From the NCBI RefSeq assembly GCF_032854445.1, contig NC_088301.1, positions 39,109,187 through 39,173,186 of the forward strand: a DNA stretch of 64,000 nt, read 5' to 3'. The position numbers and the translations under genes are program-made. The notes beneath the pieces are model-generated. The model was given only the letters and a program-made list of their open reading frames with translations. It had not been told where the DNA came from and ran no database searches. This DNA is from Liolophura sinensis (lineage: Eukaryota; Mollusca; Polyplacophora; Chitonida; Chitonidae). Of the stretch, positions 1 to 13,200 are shown in pieces (the first letter of the stretch is position 1; every line of letters starts with the position of its first letter).

Positions 1-1
1 A

Positions 2-715
2 TCAGTAAAAGAAGACGGTGACTTTGTTATTTTGTGGCATGAGGCTATCAGGGGTAGATTAGGAGTTGACATTGCCTCCACGTATATAAAGTGTTTGTGC
101 CTTTGTGAGACAGATTTTGTGATATTCTGGGCAGACAACTGCACGGGACAAAACAAAAACTGGGTCCCTTACACGGTGTTGTGTTGGTGTGTCAATCAAC
201 CCTGGAGCCCACAAAGTATCACAATGAAGTATTTTGAAAGGGGACACACTTTTATGCGTGCAGACAGCGTCCATGGCTGCATTGGAAGGAAAATGAAGAA
301 ATGTCCCGAGATTTGTAATTTCCAGGACTTCGTAGATTTGTGTGACAAATCGGGAACTAAGATCAAGCCAATCACAATGCAATACCATGACTTTTATGAA
401 TTTGAGGACGGTCACGGTAATAGAAAGTCCAAGAACGTAACGCTACCTCATCTCAGCTCCATATCAGTGGCAGAATTTCGTAAAGGTTCACGCGCAGGAG
501 AAGGAGACTACATGTACCAGGAAGTTGACTTTCTTAAACCCAAGTTCAGACTGGACTTTACACCACCAACACAGAATGAACCAAGAGGAATTCCTAGCGT
601 GAAACGCCAGAATATTCTGAAACTGGCCGATTCATTCCCCGCTGCTAAGAGGAAATTCTGGCAGGAAATTCCAGTAAATGACAACAATGATGACCTTGTT
701 GAACACTTTGGGTGA
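2..715 (+). CDS. DUF7869-type transposase-like protein, 5' end cut by window
   Basis: An open frame enters from the left edge and runs about 237 codons to TGA at 713-715. The upstream codons are open to base 2, so the true start lies outside the window. The motif ADNCTGQNKN (near base 135) and the block GHTFMRADSVHGCIGRKMKK (near base 243) match the conserved core of the DUF7869 family as I remember it. That family is widespread in invertebrates, is often tied to mobile elements, and has an acidic residue in the D-N-C-x-GQNKN motif that suggests a DDE-like nuclease fold. WHEAI followed by IAS just inside the edge also fits. The C-terminal part (KLADSF, AKRKFWQEIP) is typical of the family tail. 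Whether it is an active element or a domesticated gene cannot be told. It converges on the esterase gene. Confidence 0.7.
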   Translation, partial: SVKEDGDFVILWHEAIRGRLGVDIASTYIKCLCLCETDFVIFWADNCTGQNKNWVPYTVLCWCVNQPWSPQSITMKYFERGHTFMRADSVHGCIGRKMKKCPEICNFQDFVDLCDKSGTKIKPITMQYHDFYEFEDGHGNRKSKNVTLPHLSSISVAEFRKGSRAGEGDYMYQEVDFLKPKFRLDFTPPTQNEPRGIPSVKRQNILKLADSFPAAKRKFWQEIPVNDNNDDLVEHFG

Positions 716-732
716 TTCCTAAATATGTAATC

Positions 733-850
733 AAGCTGCAGTTGCTGCTATTCCTCGAAAATGTCTCAGACTGGTAGATTTATTTACCACGGCTAAGATA
801 AAATTCTGGCTGGAAATCACAGCAAATCATGATCTTGTTAAAACACTTGT
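733..850 (+). pseudogene. Diverged duplicate of the DUF7869 C-terminal segment
   Basis: Just after the stop codon the sequence repeats the last ~40 codons of the preceding frame in diverged form. Translation gives AIPRKCLRLVDLFTTAK and then IKFWLEITANHDLV, parallel to the upstream ILKLADSFPAAKRKFWQEIP block. It probably arose by tandem duplication of the gene's 3' end and now lies in the 3' UTR. Confidence 0.5.
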
Positions 851-908
851 TTTATGTATTCAAACTACACTTGGTGTTATTTCTCTGATAATTGTTCATG
901 TGTTAGGC

Positions 909-914
909 AATAAA
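909..914 (+). promoter_or_regulatory. Putative polyadenylation signal of the DUF7869 gene
   Basis: AATAAA lies about 195 bases after the stop codon and is the first such hexamer on this strand. It would place the duplicated tail segment in the 3' UTR. Nothing else is recognised between here and the esterase exon at 1219. Confidence 0.4.
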
Positions 915-1218
915 GTGAAGTTATCACGCTGCTGTTGACATACTAGGCTTTTGTTGATAAAATGTTTAGTTGAAGGATTGGTTAGATCAGGTAAAACATA
1001 GTAAGTCATTTTGTAACCAAATTAAACCAGTAACAATAATATACCTATGTGAGCTGAAAAGGCATCTAATTGTCTTGATCTAAAATGCCGAAATAAAATT
1101 TATTTCATATTTTGCAGCTTAATCCTGAAACAAAACACGTTTCCTTTGTTTCCTCCAATTTGCATTCAACTGACTAACTAGGTTTTTCCAGATTACAGGA
1201 GAAATCATCAACTCTCAC

Positions 1219-4200
1219 CTAATGCTGCCAGTCTGTAGTTGAAGGTAATCACTATGATATCTCCATGTGCAGCCAGTACATCACCGTCAAAGAATGCTCC
1301 CATTCCCGCCATATTTGAGCCACCATGGATGAAGACAAGGACGGAAAGTGGCTCATTTTCAACCTACAAAACATACCGATAAATTTTGTTGTCACCCAGA
1401 CGGCTCCATAGCACTCAATAACTGTAAAATGGTACGACTACTACAAATAAATTAGTTGTAGACTGGCAAAAGTGCTTATCTTGGCTTTGCCAAAGAAGTA
1501 ACTTACAACAGAACACATCCTCCTTTCGATTTTAGTACACAAACGTTGTGTATGAAACTTATTGCAGATTTACACATATGGGTGATATCTGCTATCGGTT
1601 AAACCCTTAAAACGTGTTTATAATTTATTCACCACATCCACAATTCTCGCTGGACATCATGATTAGCCTTTAAAATTATGAGAGTTTCGTGAGTTTATGA
1701 TCTTTACTTTTCGGCATTGAACAAATCAATCAGTGGAAATAATGGAACAATGTATAAACAAACATATAAATATGGCCAACAAATATTTAACCAATTCCTA
1801 ATTGTTACAAAACGTATAGCGTTTTACTAAATGTTTTACTTGTTGTTTACAAAACACAAAACACTAGAGAGGATTTGTTCCAGATTTGTCATGGTTAACA
1901 AGTACAGAGTTAACAAAGCAGTGGGTTTCTCTTCAAACTTTTTTACGCACTCCGATGAATACATTACGCATGAAGCATTGAAACATAAATTATTTATTGA
2001 TACGTCGATAACGTTGCTTTCCTGGATACATGTGGATATAGGAAGCAGTTTGACGAATCCTGCTGGCTGTCTTAGTGACAAACCACGCCACAAGCCTTTT
2101 TCCAAGTTGAATCAAGTATGAAGTTTGAACCCGGTTGTAGACAACCTTTTCTTTGCGAAGCGCGGCAATTTTCTCCGTACGATATCCGGTTACTTCCATC
2201 AACACATCTTACCGGCGTCACGTAAGAGAAATATTCTTGAGTTCCAAGTGGATCACAAATATGATAAATTAAGCCTATAGATTAGAATATTGTATTGTCT
2301 AACGGAATTTAAACAAGAATGAAATAATTTGATAAACCCCAAAAAGCCGTTCTGAGCTGCCATCACGGCATCTTATGAAAACCAAATCGGACAAACAGTA
2401 GACGTGTGTTAAATAAGAGGTTAGCCAGATGCTAGGAGATAAAACATAATCAGTGCTAATGACACTTGTCATAAAGACACTCTAACGCATTCTGATGAAG
2501 ATAGGAATTGACCTTTGTTATAGGCACGTAGATATTAAGATAAAGGCAATCTTCGCTTGTGATGTTGAACAGCGGGCGATGCTGCTGGATGTACTCTAGG
2601 GTCTGCAAAATTTGAAGACAGGCTGGGGAAAGCTGTCTAGCATCTCGTGTGTTAGGAGCCCAAGCTCTTGGAGGCTCCGGAGGCTGAAAAATGAAAAAGC
2701 ACTCAATGTCAAACCAGTGTAATATCCATAGTTAACAGTACTAATGGGTAGTACATCAATTTATGAGAACCTTACCTTCATATTGTTATTCAAACACATA
2801 GTGGCCTTAGGATTTATAGTACCTGGACACCGTTAATTATCTTTCACAAACAGACACTGCCTTAAAGTCATACCTCGCGACTATTAAGAAATTCAGCAGT
2901 TCATTTGGTTCACCTGAGATACATGCACTTTACATAAGTACGTCAATGGTACCAAACCTCTTCGGTAGTCCGCGAAAAGGTCATTGTTTACTTCTTTCCT
3001 TTTTTTTTTTTTTTTTTTGCTTCAACCTTTGGTATTATGATACTATGATAACAGATGTGTGTAGCTCAAAGGTCGGCCAAGTAGAATTGGAAGACAAATC
3101 AAAAGGCGATGAAATCAGAGTTTATACAATGATAAAAATTACCTTTTACCGCTTAGCTGAAACCCAACACAACTAAAGGAAAATTTCGCTCGTTGCAACC
3201 AGCCGGCGACATATAAAGGTATGCACTGGATATGAAATGAGGCTTCATATGGTTGCCGTTAGCAAGTTGTCAATAATAAAATATGTATCTTAGTTGCGCT
3301 CTGATTGCAGTTGTCCATATAACCGATGTGGAGATCTAATTCAACACGATGACCATACTACCCCTATCATCGACGCGAATTTACTATATATTGTGGCTTT
3401 TCTACTGGAAACACTGGGAATACGTCAACTCGGCCTGTCAGCAAAAACTGTTGCGTTGTTGTGCTTTCGCTATATTTTAATGCAACATGGCGCATTTGTT
3501 TAACGTTTTTTTAGTTTTATTATAGTTGAAAAGACAGCAACTTGACCACACAACAACGCGACAGCGCAATATTTTAATGTCTCTTTTCGCCCCACTGTCT
3601 GTGAAAAATTTCGGATAATGTGTTCATCCATTTCGATTTTCAATGAAAATAATTAATATAAACTTGTTAAATGAATATGTTAAAAACATTAACCGAAAAA
3701 CGAAGTTTTATAACTTAAATGTTGTGATGCCGAGTTGTCGCTCAATCTATCTGTTCACTTAAAGCCAGAGAACCACGACATTTCACTTTAAAATGGCGTT
3801 GTTCTCTGTGCTCTTCGATAGACCGTGATAAGGCAAAATAACAATTAGACCCGTGTATTTTAAAAGGACAGAGATGCGCAAACCTAACGGTAAATATAGC
3901 GTTTCTGTCCTGTTCAAGTATAGAACAGTTCGCGTGACGAAGCGATGACCGTAATGGGCTTCAATAGCATTACGCTCTACAGCGAAGACTTCGGAACGGT
4001 TTTTTCACGTGCCTGCCTCTTTTGTCCTGCAATGAATGGCTGTCGTCCTTATTATTACCTCTTCCAGGAAACTAGTGCTCACGAAATATTTTAAAACAAG
4101 GTTGCATGCATCTCTCAGAACGAACTGTGCAGCTCTCATAGTACCACGTCATATCCGAGATACACACAGTGACAATGCATTCTGAATATTCTGACTTGAC

Positions 4201-7200
4201 AAAATAATATGTTCGGTCACATGACGTTTCGAAATGAAAGCGTAAATCAAGTTCGTTAGAATCTCGATTGCAGGAGTTTGAATTTAAACAACTGCGTGTA
4301 AAAAACAAATCGCACAAAGTGACTGAATTCCAGAATTTCTCACCTTTGCAAGGCCTTGTTATCAATTTCCCCACATTTGTTTTTAAATTTTTAAATACAT
4401 GTTGTCATTATGGGACTATTACTGCATTTCATCGCTTGGGCACAATGTTACAATAAGAGCCATTTTGAAATTTACCTTCTGATCATATTTATCGGAATGT
4501 AGTACGTTTCCTTAAAACCGACATGCACGTAGGTCGATAAATAGTAAAAATGTTGGCATCTTCTAAGTATTACTCACAACACTTGTTGATAAAGATGGAA
4601 TGCTTGTCTGGGCCTTTTTCTTGCCATGCTCTGAGTTTTCCTCTCATGTTTGGAATGTGTCAGTCGTGGAATGCTACATGGGTGTTTCCATGAGAATAGC
4701 GGCACAGGCCAACTAGTCGCCGTGAAGCTATGTGTTTTTGCTATAATGATAACTTTGGGATGTACCAAATGACCAAAATATATTATATAGAGTAGAAACG
4801 TTGACATGAGTGGGTTTATATCCACTGATACACACGAAATGATGCTTCAGCATTGGCATGCATTGACCCCAAGAAAATATTTCATCCTGAAAAGGTTGTT
4901 AAAGAACTGTTAGCAAGACCACTTGTCAAAACAATATTTGAGGTACCATCAACCGTTTGGCATGATTGGCTTTTAACAATAGTTTCAGTTCCAACCACCA
5001 TTCAGGTTTAAGATCCTAAGAAATCTTCTTAGTTAATACAATGGCTCTTGACATATTCCAAATAGGATATTTACATTGAGGCTGTAAATAAAGTTTGATA
5101 GAAAAAATCCCAACAAAAGAGGTTATGTTAACATACATCTTAAGCGTTTTATTTAAGAATAAAATAACTCTCCACCCACTCAATACACTTTTAGAAACAA
5201 GTGTATATAGTATCCCAAATATCCTCCCTCGAAGAGAACATACATTTTGCTGAAGTCATAGCCACATTCTTATCAGTTTTGGGGTATTAATTGTGCTCAG
5301 TTGAATGATCAAAAATGAAAAAAAGTTGTTATTTCTTCAAGAATGTCGAGAGTTTAACGTCCAAGAAACTTTTTGTCTAATTCTATGGCAAGTATATGGC
5401 ATCTAGAGCAAAGTTATGTACAAGCTATGCAAGTTGTTGCTAAATGTAATGTTTATTCTTTATAACAAGCGCCACTTATAGCTGACATACGGCCGGATGT
5501 AAAACTGTCAGTGTCACATTTTTGTTCGAAAATATCACCATAATAAAAATTACTCAGGAGGGCTCACTTCATACCGCTGTGTAATACGTTCCCATGAAAC
5601 ACTCTCTGTCCAGCCAAATGGGCTCCACTAGTATTAAGAATTATCTGTAAAAGCAAACTACTTGATAACCTAATGTGTCATAAATTAGTGCCTTGCAAAG
5701 CAAGCAATCTCTTTCAACTAACAGGCTTCAGTGCACAAGTCAAATCCAAACCGTTTACAAATTATGTTAAAAATGATTCCAAGGGCCAACAATTTTCAAA
5801 AACAAATTAAAAACAAAATAAGACTGAGACTTTTATAACAGTTTGCCCATTTGCCTAATAACTCACAGAGTTTTTCTTCCAGATAGGAACTGTTATAGTG
5901 CCAGGGTACTGGCGTCCCATATGTAATGAACAAAATGAAATAAAGGCATGCCACAGGAGACCAGAGGACGAAGATCACGAGTGCAAAAACATTACATAAA
6001 TTCAAAATGTGTTGTAATGTCACAATCCAACAAGTTAAATTTATAAGTAGACACAGACCAGTTTATAACTTCGTAATATAAACATCGCAAGACAGTGGCG
6101 TTAATTATCATTTACTTCCTAGGAAAGAAATGATTTAAAAATGCAAGCGTAAAAAATTTGAAAACATTAATATTTATGAGATTTTTTGGCAGTTCAAAAC
6201 CGTGCAAACAGGAACTTTTGATAGATGGCAGAAGAGGTGTAAGAACGACTGTATCAGGTAATCGATCAGCACTGACAACGTATCCTGAGAAGCCAGGCTC
6301 TGAGCTTTTGTAGTCTCTAAGGATATGAATCCAGCCTTTGCGGCTTTGATTATATGTCGATTGGCGTTCACAAACTGTTCGCGAGTTTATAACTGGTATT
6401 TGCCTCACACCCGTAAATTAACAGTTAGTCGTGGCAGTCTTATTACAGTCTGAGATAACTAACGCTCCACCACCGTCATTCATCACGCCAATTTACAGGT
6501 ATCTGTCAGGTGCAATACATCATCTTAAACTGGAGCACAACAGAGAGTCAGAGACTGACTTCCGCGTACGAACTGTTTGGTCTGTATGGCGGCCATTTGG
6601 CTCATTCCCATTTGACCTGCTAACATACTAATAAACACATAGCCTAACCCGAAAAGACCCGCCTGAAGTGTTTATTTCCTCATGGTGTAAACTATGGAAA
6701 ATATAATAAAAAGAAATCTGACTTCTATCTTTTTCTAACATCGTGGTTGGCGTGTAAAAGATCGTTTCGTTAGAGCTTTGGTTAAACTTGAAGACATTAC
6801 AAAGACTCAAGCTTTGTATTAAAGCAGTGGAAAATTCGGAGATTTACTGGGCCATAGCTAATGTAAGTAAAGGTGAGAGGTACAGAATGAGGTTAAAGGA
6901 AAAAACCTCTAAAAATCGAAGTAGGCATCACTAAATAGACCACTTAAAACTATGCATAAATATTGTTTGATTTATTTTTTAGATTTCTGTGAAGGGAGTT
7001 ACAGAAGTTCAAACGTTTGAATTCTAAGGCTTTACGGACCATACTATCAGAGTTTAGGAGATCTGACGTCACAGGAAGTTTTTCCATCTCTAATAACGAT
7101 ACTGGCTGTTGGGATAACTCTTTTTACCCATGAATAAACGATTACAGAAATAATGTTCCCAAAAATTCCTTACCTCTGGTGAACATCAGAAAAGAAGGTG

Positions 7201-10200
7201 ATGTGACGCCAAAATTCCTGGATGATATCAACCTGTTCCACTTGGCTGGTAACTGATGTGGTTTGCTTGGTTTTGAACTTGTTGGTAAACCATGGCTCTG
7301 ACCACATAGTTACCAGTGTGAAAGAACCTGGAGTTCTAGGACACTGATTTGTAATGTTCGGGGGCCATTCTTTTCAGTTCCGAGGCAATTGATAATCACC
7401 CTGTTACCAATTTTTGTCTTTTCGAGTATCGAGTGACAACTGTCTTGGATTCACCTTCAGACAACTTCAATATTAGTTATGGCTGGTCGTAATTGCATGG
7501 GTTAAAGCCAATGTCTTCGAATCGCTTCGAAACACACGAAGTAATTGTTGCGTCTCAACCTTGAACATGGCATTTTCTAAACCACTCGGTCTCCACTGTT
7601 CTGAAACAATTACCCATGGATATCGCTTAAAGTGAGCTCGCTCTGCGCTTGAAAATTTGTGCGTCACATACAGAACGTCCTCATTTATTTGCCTAAGATT
7701 TATGCTTGGTTTACTCTCAGCATGCTGGTTTCATCCATCCTATGGTAATGGATTTTAATGGATTAACTTTCTTAAACCGCGCCTCTTTGTGTGAAATAAA
7801 AGAGAGGAAACGTATTTTCAACGCAACTGAATTTTCAATGAAAGGGTTAAATCACTTTTCGGAAATAATACGCTCTCATAGAAAATCTGCAGATATTGAT
7901 ATACAAGGTGGAATGTTTGCATAATGATTTTAAGATTATGCAAAAGACACGTAGCCATGCACATTCATTCTGTTTCAACGAGGATTTACCCTTCAGTGCA
8001 GGTACTGTGACCCTAATCTGTGCAAAACGGAGACTTTTCAAGATTGGTATTGGTATTAAAAGAGAGAATACCTAGTTCGTTCAAAAAGTTCCGGGGCCTC
8101 CGTGGCTCAGTTGGTTAGCGCGCTAGCGCATCGTAATGACTCAGGAGCCGCTCACCAATGCGGTCGCTGTGAGTTCAAGTCCAGCTCATGCTGGCTTCCT
8201 CTCCGGACGTAAGTGGGAAGGTCTTCCAGCAACCTGCGGATGGTCGTGGGTTTCCCCCGGGCTTTGCCCGGTTTCCACCCACCATAATGCTGGCCGCCAT
8301 CGTATAAGTGAAATATTCTTGAGTACGGCGTAAAACACCAATCAAATAAATAAATAAAATAAATCAAAAAGTTCCTTCTAAAGATAGCAAAGCTTTATAC
8401 GGTATCCATTATAGCACTGGTCAACATGGGTTTTAATCAGTCTCAATTTGTCTTGGCTTAGGACTCCATGAATTTCCCCATTATTTTTTGACCCAAATAA
8501 GGGGTTTATATGAAAGGGGCTGGAATACAAATATGCTTACCTGGATATTAATATGAGTAGAATCATAGTGAGAAATTTAATTTGATCGTGGAATACTTTA
8601 CTGTCAGCTGTATTTTCCTCAAAAAATCCTATTAACAACCAATAATTGCTCTTCTTTTATGGGTAAACAGCTTTATGTTTAAGCCGGTAAGTTTTCTGAT
8701 GTAGGTGGTAGACTTCTTTGGGTCTCTCAACTTATTTGCGCTGACGAGTGGATCTCCAGTAGGCCTACCGGAAATTTCGTAATATGAAATATTCCTTTTC
8801 AGTTAATTCCCGAACTATTAAAGGAATGAAAAACGCAATGAATTCAATCTAGTCACTTTACTTGGCGAATTTCTTGATAGATGGATCTTGATACTATTGA
8901 CACAGCTTTCATTTATCTATTTATTTATTTTTTGGAGATTCCATGGCCTAGTGGTTACCGTGTTAGCGCACTACAACGACCTAGAATCCTCTCGCTAAAG
9001 CAATCGCTGTGAGTTCAAGCGCAGGAGGCTACTTATCCGGCCTAGCAGCAACGGATGGACGCTCGAAGTTCACCTGGGATCCGCCCGGTTTCCTCCCACC
9101 TATAATACTGGCTGTCGCCGTGTAGGTGAAATATTCATGGGTACGGTGTGAGGCTTCAATCAAATATATATATAAAATGAATTAGTCTACTTCTTTCACT
9201 TGTGTTCAGCGCGGTTATCAGATTTTTTCACTTACACGAAGACGGTGGATGCTGTCCGAGTCGCGTGCCACGTGTTATTTATATAATGCATGTAAGAGAT
9301 GAGGTACAATCAGCTCTCTAGGCTAATCCTACTATTTATGGAAAACTCGAAATAATAAATACTTGTTGGCAATAATGTACTGACATATTATAACCAGTAT
9401 GGTAACTGATAACTGCTTGGTGAGTGATAAACGCTGTAAATACATGTATTAATAATCACACTGATATATATCTGGGAAAATAAAATGCATGGGTTGATCT
9501 TACACTTGTAATATATACCACACGTACTGCTATGGTCGGGTGTCATCAAAAGTGATCCAGCAAACATCACAGCCGTCTTTGCCATCGTCATTTAAGCAAC
9601 TGACTTCAAGTTGCTCCAGTGCTGATCCACATTAAGCGGTTAGCAACTAAGGCTTAATATTTTTGAAAGCCCTCTGTGTGGAAAGGCAACCCTTTTGACC
9701 CGCCATAATTCATACGCCTTATTTTCGGAACACGCAGGCTGGCATGTTTACGGGGAAGACAGGAGATATGCATGGATTGTATACTGTTAAGGTCTTCGTT
9801 GACGGCTGGTACCCGAGTGTCTGTTTCTCCTATTGAACAAACCATACATATATCAACAGCGTATTCCTACAAATGACATTCAACAAGACAGGAACCTGAA
9901 ATGATTTACAATGTCTATAACTGCGTATTCCTGTGCGGTTGTGAGACTGGGAGATGTAGCCTATATTATTGTAAGTGCCTCTACCCTTAAGTTTAACAAT
10001 AATATTTTTTTAATGGTATAATGAATATGCAGCAGCAGAACTGAGGTTCATTTTGTGCTATTAATTAACACGCACACAACCGAGCAAGGTGTACTTCTTC
10101 GCCGTGACACTAAAAACAACATATTTTTTTTGGAGCCGATTGTGGACAGACAGGTGTAGTGACATATTGCCAACCAGAGATTTCCCCGGGGTTAAATGGT

Positions 10201-13200
10201 GGCTAGATCAATATTACGCCTTTACTCTTTTGACGACACTGACTGTAAATGGCCCACTGTCGACGCAGAACTCCCAAGTGAAGGAAGCTTAACCGCTAAA
10301 AATTCTGTTATGCTAATAGTATGAGTTTGTTGTCTGGAATTGCCTTTCGGTGCACAGTTAAGGTTTTCCTTAACATTTACTGAGCTGCGCTGTGCTTATA
10401 AAGATGTATAATATATATCCTAACGTAAACATCAGGAAACACGCCACCGTCTAACAACCGTTAGCAGTCGTGTGAGCATACTGTAACACCTAGTATCAGT
10501 CATGCGAACCACAACTTCTGCCAATCAAGTGAACATGTAATCGTCGAATACCCATTTCTAACAGCAAACTGAACTTGTTAGGCAAAGACAGGTTTTTCAA
10601 AAATCAATAAAATAGATGAAAAAAATTCAACGGTGGTATTACTTTGAATATGAACGTTCCAGATGTATAATTTGTCCTCTCTCCGGATTGGTCGCACTCA
10701 CCTTAACCTCCGTAATTACATTACCAAGATTGAGACAATCTTAGCTGCAGGGAGCGTGATATTAAGTTTACATGTGCATGTGCCTTATTAGGTTTTAAAG
10801 ATGTACAGAATCACACACATTACAGAGAGAGGTGGGTAAAATTTTGGACGTCCTATATCTTTTAACATAATAAACCCGGTTGGTCAAATTCTAACGTTGG
10901 TCCATTAACCATAGGCCTAATTTCAAGACGACAACGACTTTTTGATGGATGTCCGTCCGTCTGCTTAGACAATTTTGTCCATGGATCTTCGCCCAATCGG
11001 GTCATTATTTTAATGATCACCCCCATTTAGGACTGTGCATAATAGTGCTTTTCCATGTACTCAGATGCAACTCTTCCTGAAGCACTGAACCTATGTCTGT
11101 GAAACTTAACATACATCTTTTTGCCAGATAAAGGTTAATTACAACCGGTTCATTATTTTCATAAAGTATTGCACAAATTTGCCCTGAAAATTTGTGTATA
11201 TCTTTTATATGATCTAAACATCTACGTGCTTAATAATAATGACAGTCCAATTATTATTTTGGTTTTCTTTTTTTCTTATTCGAAATGTTGGAGGATGGAA
11301 AGGGGGTATTTCGGACATCCGGATTCTACTTTTCATTTATTTTTTACTGATTTGGGTTTAAAACCGCAAATGAAAATAGTATTTTTCACTTTTAGGAACG
11401 GGCAGAGAGGTTTAGTGGCTGTGAGAACAGTGCTGAGCCCATGAACACCAACCCCCCATTGCCAATAATCTGACAAACTCCGGCACTTACGTCCATAAGC
11501 AGTTGAACCGACGGAAGTCGGATTCGAGCCCGAGACGTGAGACAACTGGTCACTTCGGACACGAGAGCAACACTTCCGGTGAATGAGCTAACGAGGAAGG
11601 CTGAAATGTCTAGAAAAAGACACCGCACCAGTACATAGGCCTTACTGTCATAATGGGCGCTTGATTCAGATGTGATGTGGTTGATATATTGGCTTTAGGC
11701 AAGGATAGACGTTCGTCATTACTTTATGTACGAGTTTGGTTGGCTTTGCTAAAGGTCATGGCCACAGAATGAATGAACCTATATGGTTTAACCTACAAAT
11801 TAGTTGTATTCAATATCAGTCGATAAGATTTTAAATGGACTCAAACACTAAAAAAATGCTTAGAAAGCATCACACTCGACATTCGGCTTTAAAAAAATAC
11901 ATTAATATACAAATTTATATTATTTTGTATTCATTTATTTCAAAAACACAATGTTGAAAGAGGAATGTAAAAAGAGAATGTGTAAAGCCTGCACTGTTCA
12001 GCAAAACATGTTGGATGAAAATCACAAGAGAACACACTGTGTACAAAATTGTTGTCCATAATCAATCAACACCAGCAAACATTTGTTTTCTTTCTTCCTA
12101 AGTTTGCTCAGGATTATTGTTTAAACCGACTTTTTAAGTTACAGACGCGATGTTTCGATGTTTGTGCTTTTAATCAGGAAAAGGGAAAATTTCTTATCTA
12201 TAACAACTTCTTAATTTATAAACATAATGTTTCGATGTGGATGCTTGTATCTGTATGAAGTGATGACAGTATATAATATGGGATTACGTAACAGAAACGA
12301 TGAAAGCAACCGCAAAGAAACGATTTAATCTGTGAATTGCTCCATTATATTTACCATCCAGCCCATTCATCGTTCTAATTCATTCATTCAGATAGAAGTA
12401 AGAGTCTTCTTATGTTTCCACAAAATATATACACAATCACAAGTGCTAACATCTAAGCACTGTGGCTTATGGCACGGTTTTTCCATTTCTTTGGAGTAAC
12501 ATAAGGTCCCTCCCTGTATTATTCTTTATAGCCTGAAGAATAAACGGGTCACCAATATTCACATGTCACTGTCCACAGAAGATGCCGAACCTCACATACA
12601 ACAGCCACAACTGTGCATTTTGTTCATTCTTCATGAAGAGACTGCGATCGATTTGCGATTTTATCTACCGTTCAGCTCGTTGCGATAAAAACATCTTGTC
12701 AGTGCAGGGAATTAGAAATGACACGAAAGATGAAGAGATATCGAACTGTACCGAATGTGGAACACGATATACCATATAAGCTAAGCTAGTCTAGGCCAGT
12801 TGAGCGCAGCACATCACAGCGTATACTATAAGAGATATATTGTTTAAGTCGTAAATCAGGATAAGTGTGCAGTTAGAAATAGTCAATGCTACATCACAGA
12901 AACTGGACGATCAGTTTTCTCAGCTATACGTATATACGTTAAAGATACCGATATCAGAACACTGAGTCTCTGCACTGTTAAACAAGGCCAATAATAACTG
13001 CCGTCACTCCAAATGTACCAAACTAAGATCGGCCACTAATTGCCTTGGCCAGAAGTATGCAAAGTATTTCTTATCCACTAGTGTCACCGTTTTGGTATAA
13101 CTGATGTTGACATTTCCTCTTTATGTAACCTTTAGATCACGTACATACTCTCGTGACACAGTACCGCAACTGTGTCTTTATTGCTTATCTAAAACACAGG

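Noticed and set aside
8096-8170. Possible functional tRNA gene.
   Set aside because: It has A- and B-box words but is the head of a SINE with body, tail and target-site duplication. The acceptor stem does not close.
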